Below are positions 1 to 11,795 of a stretch of DNA of 64,000 nt, one piece after another; position 1 is the first letter of the stretch; the number at the start of each line of letters is the position of its first letter. The DNA is from Ampullaceana balthica (Eukaryota; Mollusca; Gastropoda; Lymnaeidae). Where the stretch lies: positions 669,501 through 733,500 of the forward strand of contig CALYLW010000182.1 in NCBI GenBank assembly GCA_944989445.1, read 5' to 3'. A model generated the notes under the pieces. That model worked only from the letters and a program-made list of their open reading frames with translations. It had not been told where the DNA came from and ran no database searches. Both the position numbers and the translations under genes were made by a program.

Positions 1-736
1 TTAATTATATAACAAAGGGAGCCTATCTCCCATGCCATACAGGTCTGACTTCCTACTTCTTGACTACTCGTACATTATTATCTTAATTCTCAAAGAACCA
101 ACCTTCGACCTACTACTGGTCATAACACCTCACATAATTAGTATCAAACAAATGACCCTTTTTACGCTAGATTGTTTTCTATTTACAACTGACTCTACTG
201 GTACCTCATATAAATTCCTTAAGATATTTATTCCAGGATTACCTCCAGCATGAGATAATGTTATAGGGATAACTACTTATCCAAACTATAAACATTTCAG
301 CCTGATTGTATTTAACCCATTACAATCAATTATAAAACAATCATCAATCATGTGCATATAGTAGTCGTAATTAACATAATTCATCATAATAATCATCAAA
401 GCAATTTCAATCATAAATAGTCAATGCATAATCATCAATATTCATAATAATTATCAACAAAAATCACATAAATCCCAACAATTTCATCATAGTCATCGCA
501 TATTATCGACACTATCATCATCAGAACATTTCATCATCAAAATCACAAACATTATTTTCAGCAGAACATATCAACAATACATATCCTTATCAAGAATGTC
601 CTGATTATCTCCAGGGCGAACCATTTCTTATATCATTACCCCAATGGCCATGACCCTCAAAATACGTCATCAATACCCAGTATAGTACTGGTACCCAGGA
701 CACATCAATACATGTTATAAAAAAAATGACACGAGG
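1..736. other. AT-rich stretch without recognisable gene
   Basis: There is no convincing coding region. The sequence is AT-rich with many short atcat/aatcat runs. It lies 3' of the minus-strand retroelement ORF, so it may be internal retroelement sequence. No second copy of the LTR at 3638 is seen here, so the other end of that element is outside the window or lost. Confidence 0.4.
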
Positions 737-2902
737 TCACCTGGACCCCGCAAGTTCTAACCAAAACACCTTATTATCTCTTATCATAGTTATAAACAAA
801 AAAAACATCATCTTGAAAAAGAAATCATAGTCATGTACACAAGTAAAAAAAAATCTCACATTAAGAGAAAAAAAAATCATAGCCATTGTCATTGTATTTG
901 AGGGTGGGATATTCCGTTTGTCCCCAATCCTAAACAAAACACGACCCTGGTTTCCATTGTACAGGCTTATGTGTACTAACTCATGCCTACGCGGCACTTC
1001 CCACGTGGGTATACCAGTCCCCCAACTCGTGTCAAAATAACTCTGACCTCCTTTAACTTCTCCTTGACCTATCGAGATCACGTTTGTGGTTTTTAACAGC
1101 TCAGCGAACCGGCAATTTCCCCCCACTAGACTTAATGCTTTCAGTATGACTATCCACAAAAACGTCAGTCCGCAATGTAATGTACCCGCAAAGCCTTTTT
1201 CTGTCTGTGGGTCACTGTAACGCGACTTGACCTTAAGCCGATTCTGACCCCTGTCCTGTGAGCTTTTTCCGGTCACAGTCTGCCTATTCCCGGTCCGTCT
1301 TGACTGTACTGTGTCAATGTCCCTACATAACTGTGCAACGTTTACCGTACTATGTGTTTGGATGTCGCACACGTATTCTGTGTCCCCCGACTCCAAGCTA
1401 TGACCCGCTGAGCACATGTCATTGTCATATTTTCCTGTGAGCTTGCTTTTTTCTACCATCTTTGTAGTTAACTCAGTATTTTTCCTCCTTACATTCCTGT
1501 GTACTTTTTTTCCTTCTGAGGGCTTCACCTCTTCTTTACTATCTGGGTCACTAATATTTTCTATGTCCACTTGGCGACCTTTGTCAACAATTTCTTCTTT
1601 CTCTAGTAACTCTTTGTTCTCATTTTCGTACGGTTTTTCAGCAATACTATGGAGCGTCTTGCACCTTCTCTGCACCATAGCTGTCATATCTTTCTCTGTC
1701 AACCTGAGGCTTAAGTCAGCCATTTTTTCTTCTTTGTCCATTATGATTCGCCATAATTCCGTTATGTCTTCTTTGTTACGTGCTACCTTTAGGGTTAACT
1801 GATTATTCTCCTCTTCTTTTTGAGTCAGTCTTTCTTTAATATTTTTGTTTTCTATCTCTCTTTCCTTTAGCTCCCTCTGTAATTTCTCCATAAGTTCGTC
1901 GTTATCATCCAGCGTCCTATTCAGCCCTGTTATATTTTGGTTCGCAATGATTAAGTTTATTTCCATCTCTGCTAGTTTTTCATCTTTACCCCTGACTATT
2001 TTTATTAGGCTAGCATATAAGTTGTCCATCTCGATACTTTTCTTTTTCCAGGTCATGGACTCAACTTCAACTTCTGTTTCGTTTAATTTTACCTTGTACT
2101 CCCTCTTTACGTTCTCCTTATAAATCAGTAATTCTTTGTCCCAATTATCATAATCTTTTGCCATCCGCTTCAGATTTGTTTCATACTTTTCTTCTTTTTC
2201 TACTTCCATTTTCCCAATTTCAACAATGTCTTCTTCTCTCAGTGTAGTGTTCCCGGTTAACTCATAATTCTCTTCTCTAAGAGAGAATTTTTCTAAAATC
2301 TTCGTGGTTTCTACATTTTTGTGGTTTAGCTGTACCTGTGCTTCTTCCACTAACTTATCTTTTCCCACTAATTGACTGTCTATTTCGACCATTTTTATTT
2401 TTAATTTACTCGTATCAACTTCATATTCATCTAATTTTATTTTGTGCTCCTTGCCTTCCTTTTTTAGTTCTGCTAATTTACTTTGAGCACTGCACCATAT
2501 TGCTTCTAGTTCTGTTTCTGTAACGATAATTTCTTCTTTTTGTTCAGCTACTTCAGTCAAACTTAATTTATTATTCCCGTGCGTCTCACGAATTGTATAA
2601 CTTTTGTCACTGTACCCGTCTTCAATATTCTCTCTAGACCTTCTTTGTCTTTCGGCCCGCAATTTTCTCATTATCTCTTCATGTTTTTTTATTTCCGTCT
2701 CTTCCTGTCTTCTCTTATTTTCTCGTTCGTCTTCTTCCTGTCTTCTCTTATTTTCTCGTTCGTCTTCTTCCCATAGGCTAAACTGCTCTAATACAAATTT
2801 CTTTAGCTCGTGCCCCTTTAGCTGTAACTCTTTCTCTCCCCTCTCCCGAATGTCATCTATGATCTTATCGATATCTTGTCTTTTTTTACTTCTCGTTTCC
2901 AT
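737..2902 (-). CDS. Retroelement-associated coiled-coil protein, gag-like position
   Basis: This is an intact 721-codon ORF. Roughly residues 1-430 are heptad-rich, dominated by Glu, Lys and Arg, and predicted as a long coiled coil. Near the N-terminus an ENKRRQEE block is duplicated, matching a 33-bp direct repeat around 2700-2770. Residues about 480-580 are polar. The C-terminal third changes character (GTGIPTWEVPRR, LFRIGDKRNIPPS) and then becomes Phe/Met-rich and probably non-functional. No CCHC zinc knuckle, DTG protease or reverse transcriptase motif is visible, so the gag assignment rests on its position downstream of an LTR and PBS. The ATG at 2902 is the first in frame. It could instead be an unrelated coiled-coil ORF carried by a non-autonomous element. 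Confidence 0.5.
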   Translation of the reverse strand: METRSKKRQDIDKIIDDIRERGEKELQLKGHELKKFVLEQFSLWEEDERENKRRQEEDERENKRRQEETEIKKHEEIMRKLRAERQRRSRENIEDGYSDKSYTIRETHGNNKLSLTEVAEQKEEIIVTETELEAIWCSAQSKLAELKKEGKEHKIKLDEYEVDTSKLKIKMVEIDSQLVGKDKLVEEAQVQLNHKNVETTKILEKFSLREENYELTGNTTLREEDIVEIGKMEVEKEEKYETNLKRMAKDYDNWDKELLIYKENVKREYKVKLNETEVEVESMTWKKKSIEMDNLYASLIKIVRGKDEKLAEMEINLIIANQNITGLNRTLDDNDELMEKLQRELKEREIENKNIKERLTQKEEENNQLTLKVARNKEDITELWRIIMDKEEKMADLSLRLTEKDMTAMVQRRCKTLHSIAEKPYENENKELLEKEEIVDKGRQVDIENISDPDSKEEVKPSEGKKVHRNVRRKNTELTTKMVEKSKLTGKYDNDMCSAGHSLESGDTEYVCDIQTHSTVNVAQLCRDIDTVQSRRTGNRQTVTGKSSQDRGQNRLKVKSRYSDPQTEKGFAGTLHCGLTFLWIVILKALSLVGGNCRFAELLKTTNVISIGQGEVKGGQSYFDTSWGTGIPTWEVPRRHELVHISLYNGNQGRVLFRIGDKRNIPPSNTMTMAMIFFSLNVRFFFTCVHDYDFFFKMMFFLFITMIRDNKVFWLELAGSR

Positions 2903-3620
2903 ATTGTTCGTTTCTATATGATAGATATGCTATATCTAATTAATATATATTATATTATATATATATTATTTAACAGCTCAATCTTACAATGCCGATAATT
3001 TACAATAAATTTACCCTTTTATACTCTCCTTTTAAAAAAAAATAATTAATTTGTACTTGCCTTATGTATAGGAATAAAACTCATCCATACATAAATGAAA
3101 TTCACATTGTACTCTTAACTATTCACAAAGTCACAAAACTTGCACTTCACTGTCTCTTATCCTCCGTGATGCTGTTCACACACTGTTTATCTCTTTTGAG
3201 CCTGTCCTGTCTGTAGTCTGCTCATGGTACGAATCGTGTTATTGTCCTGGTTATGAGTGTTCGTTACAGTTTGCATAGCACTTTCTCCTTCGATGCTCTG
3301 GTCACGTCGTAAACTCCTGGGTCTCTGCTCCGCGACACCGTCTGTCTGCAACCCCACTGTTGCGTCGCTATAGGTTCGTGGTATCTCTTGTAGTTGGTCT
3401 TCTGGCTGGTAATGTTCAGTACTGGAACTTGCTAGGCATCGTCTATCAGAAATCCGCTGATACGTTGATCGTTGTTGTGCTGTTGTAACATTGGATACAG
3501 TAGTCTGTATCAGAGGCGCTGTACTGAAAAGTACAGGCGCACATACCGCTGTGCTGGTGTGGTTCCGTCCAATCTCTCGTAGTGTCTCTTGTAGTGCTTG
3601 GCGGTGCTAGGCAATCCAGA

Positions 3621-3637
3621 GACAATTCGGGCCCCCA
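3621..3637 (-). promoter_or_regulatory. Primer-binding-site-like sequence
   Basis: On the minus strand the LTR ends ...GACGTAACA and is followed at once by TGGGGGCCCGAATTGTC. A TGG start abutting the LTR is the hallmark of a PBS complementary to a tRNA CCA end. The first eight or so bases agree with the tRNA-Pro type PBS (TGGGGGCTCG...), the rest less well. Confidence 0.5.
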
Positions 3638-4290
3638 TGTTACGTCTCTATGTTTAGGTGGATTGTACCTTGCTCTCCGCTCGGCATACACACAAGAGAT
3701 GACCCAAGTCTGTATAACAATGCAATGTTTATTCTGCTATAAACGACTGTACAAACTGGCTGTCTCGCCTTGACATCAAATACATATATATAACTGCTGT
3801 ACGCTCAAGCCTGCCCTCGGTCCGACTCGACCATCCTGGGCCCATGCTCAAGTCCTCTTCAGATCTACGTAAATACACAAAGCGTTTAAGTCCCCTCGGT
3901 CCTAACCTGACCGCTTCTGGGCGACATTAAACTCAACTCTCTGTGTTACTGCAACCCTGCAGCTCCCCGGTCTATCCTGACCGGTCTGACCGCACAACAC
4001 TGTGCGAACTACACAGCTTCCTGCCACACACCCCGCACTCGTCTCGACTACTCTCTTATATACCCCCCCAACTGGTCTCAACTGACCCTGGCGTGTCCTC
4101 TGGTCATCTCCCTGACATATCCCGTGTGACCAGAAGTTCGCTCAGACATCACTAGACATTATTCACGTGATAGGAGTTCATACCCGTCAACAACGCCTTG
4201 ACCCGACTACAACACTGGCTCACAACAATCTCACAACAATCTCACAACAATCATTCGCAGTGATTCTCATACCCTGACAATGACCCAAAA
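3638..4290 (-). repeat. Probable LTR (right boundary approximate)
   Basis: The + strand edge starts TGTTACGTCTC directly next to the PBS. On the minus strand a TATATATATG box lies around 3781-3792 and an AATAAA signal at 3728-3733, in the right order for U3-R. The right half is GC-richer than its surroundings and ends near triple CTCACAACAAT repeats (4220-4252). No partner LTR is available to fix the outer edge. Confidence 0.5.
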
Positions 4291-4604
4291 ATATATATGG
4301 TCTATTTCCAAAAGCAAGGAGCAGGAGACAAGCAGGAGTTTAAAGCTGTATGAACTATTTACTTTTTATAATGATTTAATTTTTTAAAAAAATTATTATC
4401 ATCATTATTTGAATATTGGTACATTCTTTTGGCTACTTTTGTTATGTTAAATATTGTCTTGTGACAGTAAGTTAAGTAGAGCAGAAATTTTTCGGCGGTT
4501 TATATAAGTTCTCAGATATGTATAATTCATTGTATGTAAAAACAACGTAAAACAAACATTAAATCTTATTTTGGTGCGGCCTTTACTACAATATGGATCT
4601 TTTT

Positions 4605-4930
4605 GTATAGGACCCATCTACAACAGCAAAATAAAATTCAAAACAGAGCTGCCACATTCATTATAGGAGAATATTCCAAATTTCCAAGTGATACACTTCT
4701 AATTAAATCAATAAACATGGAAACACTAAGGATAGAAGAATATTGAGCAAAGTAGGAATAATTGAAAAGAAATTAATTCTTACTTAGAAATACAACACAA
4801 TTATAATATAATACAACCCTCAGTTACACATAGGTATGAAAAACAAAATTCACACTACATATGCAAGAACAAACACATAACAATTCTTCTTCTTCCCGCC
4901 TACAAGTCGGGCGTTGAATGAGTAGCCTGA
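4605..4930 (+). mobile_element. LINE fragment: C-terminal part of a reverse-transcriptase protein
   Basis: From about 4614 the + strand reads KIQNRAATFIIGEYSK, the familiar post-RT motif of jockey/CR1-type LINE proteins (K.Q.RAARF..G.Y), then SINMETLRIEEY and a stop. After frame changes, further down it reads YEKQNSHYICKNK and LLLPAYKSGVE, matching the C-terminal block in which a SFFPRTIRDWN-like motif is usual. It is short, frame-broken and 5' truncated: a dead relic. Confidence 0.6.
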
Positions 4931-5189
4931 TAAAGCTAGACCAAAAAAAAACAACAACAACGCTATTTCAAAGATTTAACTCTTTTAAAAATCCAAGCAT
5001 TTCCTTAAACCAAGGACAAGCGTAGGATCATAATTTCAAAATATTTAAAATTTATATCCGTGTTGTTGTGCAATTTCTAAGAATAGTAACACACTAAAAA
5101 TTAAACACACACACACGATGTATTTAGTAAAGGATTGAAAACAAATGTTTTCATGCTTTGTAATATATATGGCCTCCTCCTTCTTTTAG

Positions 5190-5400
5190 TTTTGCACGGT
5201 AAACCTCAGAAAAGATTGTAATGCCAGCAGCTTCAGTGACCTGTGCACATGCAGCTACAAGGATAACTATCTTTTCGACATCAAAATTACACAGGCTGTA
5301 CACCTGACTGAAAATGGCGCTAAAATTCGGGGAGCTGTTATGGAATACAAGTCTGAGAAACATATCACAAGCAATATGCGGGAATTCCCCGTTATTTACG
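5190..5400 (+). CDS. Gene A exon a: ectodomain, first visible part
   Basis: The acceptor is ccttcttttag and the donor G|GTATCT. The exon has 211 nt, phase 0 to 1, encoding 70 residues. The start [15 protein letters not shown] holds Cys and an NAS sequon, followed by [16 protein letters not shown], a Cys-bearing alternating beta-strand pattern that fits an Ig-like or other beta-sandwich domain. A stop sits in frame just before the acceptor and another just after the donor, so the boundaries are forced. An upstream exon ending in phase 0 must exist and is not seen. The long opposite-strand ORF here is a shadow. Confidence 0.7.
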
Positions 5401-5533
5401 GTATCTAAGTTTCCTGTAAATAGGAACGTAAAAGCACTATAAATATACATGTGTAGATAGATATTTGATTTGAAACTAAATTAGTAGTTATATAAATGAA
5501 ATAATTTCATGCAAAGATTTGATACATAAATGC

Positions 5534-5564
<31 letters not shown>

Positions 5565-5931
5565 AGTATATGGTAGTTAAGTATATATATATATATATAG
5601 ATCTATAGATAGATAGACAGATATATAGATAAATAGATAGATATTATAGATAGATATATAGATAGATAGATAGATGGATGGATGGATGGATGGGTGGGTG
5701 AGTGGGTGGGAGGGTGGGTGGGTGGGAGGGTGGTGGGTGGGTGGGTTGGGTGGATGGGTGGATGGGGGTATGGGGGATGGGTGGGTGGGTGGGTGGGTTT
5801 AGGGTGGGTGGGTGGGTAGGTGGATGGGTGGATGGGTGGGTGGATGGATGGATGGATGGATTGATGGACGGATGGACGGATGGACGGAAGGACGTACGGA
5901 CGGACGGACGGATGGATGGACGGACGGATGG

Positions 5932-5967
<36 letters not shown>

Positions 5968-8749
5968 ATGGATGGATGGATGGATGGATGGATGGATGGA
6001 TGGATGGATGGATGCATAGATGGAAGCATAGATAGACAGATACATAGATGGACAGATACATAGATGTATTGATTGATGAATAGGTGGATAGATTGATCCC
6101 CTTTTTACTTAAATGAAAAAAAATTCATTAAAAAAATATGATATTTACCTTTTATTGATTTAGAAGGGCTTATCCCTATACACATATATTCTATTTTGTA
6201 GCTTCAGATGATACTACAGGGACACTGTCACTCAATAATAAACCCGTGGATATGTATGGGAGTCCTATACAACAGTTGACAGGGCACGAATTATTTGTTA
6301 AATTTTCCTGCCAAAGCAAAGAAATTCCATGTGTGGTAGAAATATCAACAAACGCTTCAAACCAAATGGTGAAAGGAAAAGGACATGCATTGTATTATAT
6401 GTCTTTTAATGAAACTCAAGTGATAAAGTTAACTGTCAGACACGGCCTATGTAGTTTTGATGGAAACCTTACAGAGTTGTCATATGAAATACTCTTGCGT
6501 AAGTGCTTTTTCATATTTTTAAAAATTATTATTATTTCTTTTAATTGATTTTATTATTATATACTCAATTTTATCGTTAATTTCAATTATAGCTAAAAAA
6601 TTAAATGTACGGGTCTAATAGCCAATATAACAAGCCAAGCTGAACAATTATTCACACGGAACTGAGGTAAATGTTATGCACAAAACGGTCTTGGCAAGGA
6701 ATGACATTATCGGGTATCAGTGTTCATTAAGTTTCCACCATTGTAGATGTTAATGGATTCAAGAACTTTCGTCTCTATTTTGTAACGCAGTATTTCATCA
6801 GAAGAGCTGTCGTCATTTTCTGTCTGTGAGTCAGACTCCATTAATGACTTTACCTTAATACGCTTTTAATTTTGTTTGATAAGTAGTCGAAGTGTTAGAA
6901 CCATGGTAGGCAAAATTTATCAACATATTGAATAATCCCGTCAGTCAATAGTTTAAAACCAAAATGTCCATGTAATCGTTAGGAAATATGTTACTATATA
7001 TTGCCCGCGCTTTTATTTTTATTTGTTTTACTTTTTTACTTCCAATAATTTGTAAGTGATGGGTCGATTAATCGTTAAAAAAATAATTTAATCGTTAACA
7101 TTTTCTAACGATTGATCGAGAAATTAATAGTTAATTTCCGCAGCCCTTATATATATATATATATATAATATATATATATATATATAATCATATATATATC
7201 TATATAATATATAAAACATAATCATCACTAATTCTTCAACTTCCGTGTAGGTAGAAGCATGGAATTTTAAGAAATTGTTAGGTACACTCTCGCAATTATA
7301 TTTAGCGTAATATAATTTTAAAATTACCACATATGGGGGGCCAGGGGCTCGCCTAAAATTTAACTTTTCCTTAAGTAACATATAAAAATGTGTTTAAACT
7401 TAATAAGTATTATTTTATTCACCCAATCACCATGAACCTTTAGAAAGTTGTTGAGTACGTTACAACAAATGTTTTTTGACATAAACGTTTTAATATACAA
7501 CTTATTAATGGCAGGGAACTTAAAATGTCAATTTTTAACATGATTTATATAAAATATATTTTGAGCAGCGGCTACTGGCTACTTAACAAATATTGACAAA
7601 CAAGTGTATCCATTATGATCCAAATTTAAATCAATAGGTTTTTTTTGAATTTATATGTTATATAAATTGACGACAATGTCATTTGCCGTATTGGGCCATA
7701 TCAACCGACTTTGTATACGTATGTTCCTATCTTCCAGAAATTTGGTATTCGGGTTCTCAACACTTATAACTAAATAAATCAAGTGGGTTAAAATCTTTAA
7801 TTCGTTTCTTTCCAACGCTTGGTAAATTATCCTTGCTATACAATGTCATGTGATATAATTGCTCTAATTTAAAAGGTTAAATTTGAAAGCCCAGTAGATT
7901 AGCTCGTGCACCAAAAACACCTCTGATTTCATCATTTTACAACTGCTATCATGCCCCTCACATAAGTCTCCTCAGTAACACTTTTTTTATGAAGAAGACA
8001 ACATTCTTTTCAACTTTTTTTGCTCCATAAGATGGCAAAATATTTGCTTCCTCAGCGTGATTCTTTAGATACTAATTTCCGCCCCCAAGCAAAATATGGC
8101 CTGTGGCATTTGCCCCATTGCTTTCCTCGCTACGCCACTGCATATATATTATTATTACGACTTTCAAAATCTTTTGTATCATTCTTTTTTACTTTAATTC
8201 TTTTTTTTTAAATTTAATTTTATTTCACGTATTTAATTTTTTTGACAAGAAATGTGTTTATTTAAATTGGAACATCATTTAGAAAATTAAGGTATTAAGA
8301 CAGTCGAACGATTATTACACACACACAAACACACATACACTTAATATATTATATATATATATATAATGTTAGTTCCACTAAGTATTTATTCAATAATTAA
8401 TAATTTTATTAATATGCCTTCTCCTTTTTAGTTTACAAAACAGCTGAAGAAAAATGCAAATGTACCACAAGTGTCACAATTAGTGCCATCTCTACTTCAA
8501 TCTGTTTAATTGTAGCAACTATATATTTTTTAAATTGGTAGGTAGCATTACAATTTAAATATATCGTTTTATTTTGTAAACTTTTCTATTTTATAATTTC
8601 AATATTTAAAGGAAGATTTTGTATAAATTGTCTGTGAATAATATATTTTGACACAGGATTTTACGTTTTTCATCACGTTGGCTATTTTATCTATGATTAT
8701 CAGTTGGAAAAGTCAACGTGATATTTAGGATTATCCTAAAACCTTTCAG

Positions 8750-8825
<76 letters not shown>

Positions 8826-10425
8826 AAGTGCGGAATCAAGATGATCCTCTTAAGTAAATTTGCCTAAAATATATATTTTGCAAATACTGTATAACGAGCA
8901 CTTCTCATAACGAGTTATTCGCATAGCGAAAATATAAGTGAAAATGGTGCTCCTTTCACAAGGGACATTGCGCATAACGAGTGACGTAGAAAGGGGAAGT
9001 CTCTTTTTCCTGGAATTTCATTTGTGAGCCGGTGTCACGAAATAAAGTCTCCCCCAAAATAAAGTCTCCCCCCGGAGAGTTTATTTTAAAACAAAGTCGC
9101 CCCCGGAGACTTTGTTTTAAAATGAAGTCTCCGGGTTAAAATAAACCCACCCCTTAATTATTGGAAATTATAAATAATTGTTGTATTAAACTTTATGACT
9201 TAAAACATAATTTGTATTTGTTCTACATTCATTTCTGTATGATTATTGGAAATTGAGCAATCTTAAGCTTTGTCAGGGGCGTAGCTAAGTGGGTGTATGC
9301 CCGTATAGACACATATTTAGAGTTGGTTAATTGCCCAGAGTTATTTAAAAGAATATCAGACAAATGAACTGAAATACAAAGATGATCAAGTAATACGAGA
9401 ACGTGACACCGATATTTCGGAACAAGAATTCAGTCTTTACGTTTGTGGGTAGATCATGTGTTAAGGACCTAAACGAAATTACCGATTTCTATGTGTGCAT
9501 TAAAATAATTCAAAAACATTTTTACTGTCTATTATCGGTAGCGTTTACTAAATTTACTGGAGAAAATTTAACAAATCAAATGTAGCCAAGGTTTTTAAAT
9601 TTAGAAAATAAAGTAAAAAAACAGGTTACACGATTAAACAATCAGTGTCTTAGCTAGGTTTGGTGATACCCATTGCGTTAAATTCACAATATAACCCAGA
9701 TCAAAGTGTTGTGGAGATCTGGGTTGAGATGAGGCGCTTAGTTAGCTTGAGATTCCCGTTTAGGTGTGCCGCTGAATTAGTTAGGCATAAGGTCAATGAC
9801 CTTACGGAATGTTAGAATCCTGGAGACTTAAGGGGTAACACATAGGTTGGCTTGTTTATTGATGAAATGCGACAGGAAAACATGAAGCGTCTTTTGTTGA
9901 GCGGGTAAAGACTAGCTATATGTCTTAGTAGATAGATTGCTTCAAGGTGGGCACGTATTGGCCATTTAAGTTGTCTATCGAGTCATAGTTAGCTGAGGTA
10001 TAAAGAAGTCTGCTTAGGAAACCTTCACGTTCTAAGCAACGGTGGTCAAACAGCGGTTCGCGAGCCGCATGCGGCTCTTCTGTGTCCACATTGCGGCTCG
10101 CGTGCAATTTATGAAAGATATATTAAAAGGATTACTGAAAGATTTCCAAGCCAGGTTTTATGACTCATAATGCTTCAATGCAACTCTCAACAATTTTTAA
10201 ATATTTTAAAACGGCTCTCAATTACTAAGGGTCTGGTCACCTGTAGTCTAATGAGTTATTATAATGTAATAATCACGCAAAGGGAGGCATTAGGGAGTAA
10301 TTTATATGAGTGTGTATAATGTGTGTATGTATGAATTTATGTATGTACGTATACATGCATGTATGTATGTATGTATGTATGTATGTATGTATGTATGTAT
10401 GTATGTATGTATGTATGTATGTATG

Positions 10426-10456
<31 letters not shown>

Positions 10457-11713
10457 GCATGTAAGCATATATGTATGTATGTTATTATGTATGCATATAT
10501 GTATGTATGTAATTATGTATGTATATATGTATGTATGTGTGTATGTGTGTATGTATGTATGCATGTATGTATGTATGTATGTATGTATGTATGTATGTAT
10601 GTATGTATGTATGTATGTATGTATGAATGTATGTATGTATGTATGTATGTATGTATGTATGTATGTATGCATGTATGTGTGTATGTTTGTATGTATGTAT
10701 GTATGTATTTATGTATGTATGTGTGTGTGTATGTATGTATGTTTGTATGTATGTATGTATGTACGTACGTACGTACGTATGTATGTATGTATGTATGTAT
10801 GTATGTATGTATGTATGTATGTATGTATGTATGTATTTATGTATGTCATGTATGTATGTATGTATGCATGTATGTATGTTATGTATGTATGCATGTATGT
10901 TTAATATTTTGTTTAATAATTTTGTTTTAATATTTGAAAGATAAATTTTGCAAAAAAAAAGTACTAGTTTTTGTAATGAAAGTATTGATCATTTTTTTTT
11001 AAAGAATCTTTTTTCACTATGCGATTTGCAATTGTAGCTTAATTGTTATCCTCGAAGTATTTTATACCTACTAAAATAAAAAATAATAACCTGTAGTTGT
11101 GATTCTCTTGTGTTAATACTCTTTTTTTTATCTCCTAAAGTTTTCTAATATTTTAGAATATCTAGCAATATAAATAGTAAAATCAAAGTACCATTTAAAG
11201 ACTTTGTAAAATATGTTAACGGATAGATACAATTTTCTTAATTATTTTTTCTCTTATGGACACAACTCTAGATTGGGCTGTCCAGTCCATAATGTCATAA
11301 TTAGTTTAGACACTCTAGAAAGGGGCGGTATAAATTATAGGTAGAAAATTTAATGTTAGTCATGATTATTGGAGCCAACGTCTAAATTTTTTGTAACATG
11401 TGTAAAATGCTTTGAAATTTTAATATATTCGTTGTATTTAAAACTGTTATGGCATTTAAAAATTCAAATTCATAAAGAAAAATAATACACGTGTACAGTA
11501 AAAGATAATTTCACAATCGTGATATGCGATAATCTATTCGTGCATGGTGATGTTATGAAAATAAGGTTCAATAATTGCGCTGTATTTCTGAATGTTTACA
11601 AAATAATTTAATTTTAAAAATCTATGTCTGTGTGTGTACGCAAACTTTTGACTAAATAAAAGTAACTGAAACTGAAATCACATTTATTCCGTACAAAGCA
11701 TTTGTAATATCTA

Positions 11714-11795
<82 letters not shown>

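Larger units (their letters stand above)
737..4290 (-). mobile_element. LTR retroelement fragment (ORF, leader, PBS, one LTR)
   Basis: Read on the minus strand the order is: an LTR (about 4290 down to 3638), a PBS-like site beginning TGGGGGC directly after the LTR end ...GTAACA, a leader of about 0.7 kb, then one long coiled-coil ORF (2902 to 737). That layout is typical of LTR retrotransposons. No reverse transcriptase, RNase H or integrase motifs are seen. The outer LTR boundary near 4290 is uncertain because no second LTR copy lies in the window. The element sits 5' of gene A on the opposite strand, possibly inside an upstream intron of that gene. Confidence 0.6.

Noticed and set aside
32..253. 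73-codon ORF at the window start
   Set aside because: No recognisable domain, no splice context and composition like the surrounding AT-rich DNA.
5151..5450. 99-codon minus-strand ORF
   Set aside because: It overlaps gene A exon a on the other strand; the + strand has exact splice sites, matching phase and a Cys-rich protein, so this is a shadow.
5603..6063. Several HPSI- and GWMD-type ORFs
   Set aside because: Translations of the GGAT/GGGT microsatellite with no independent coding evidence.
10337..10944. Long Cys/Tyr/Met and His/Thr repeat ORFs
   Set aside because: Products of the (GTAT)n tract in every frame.
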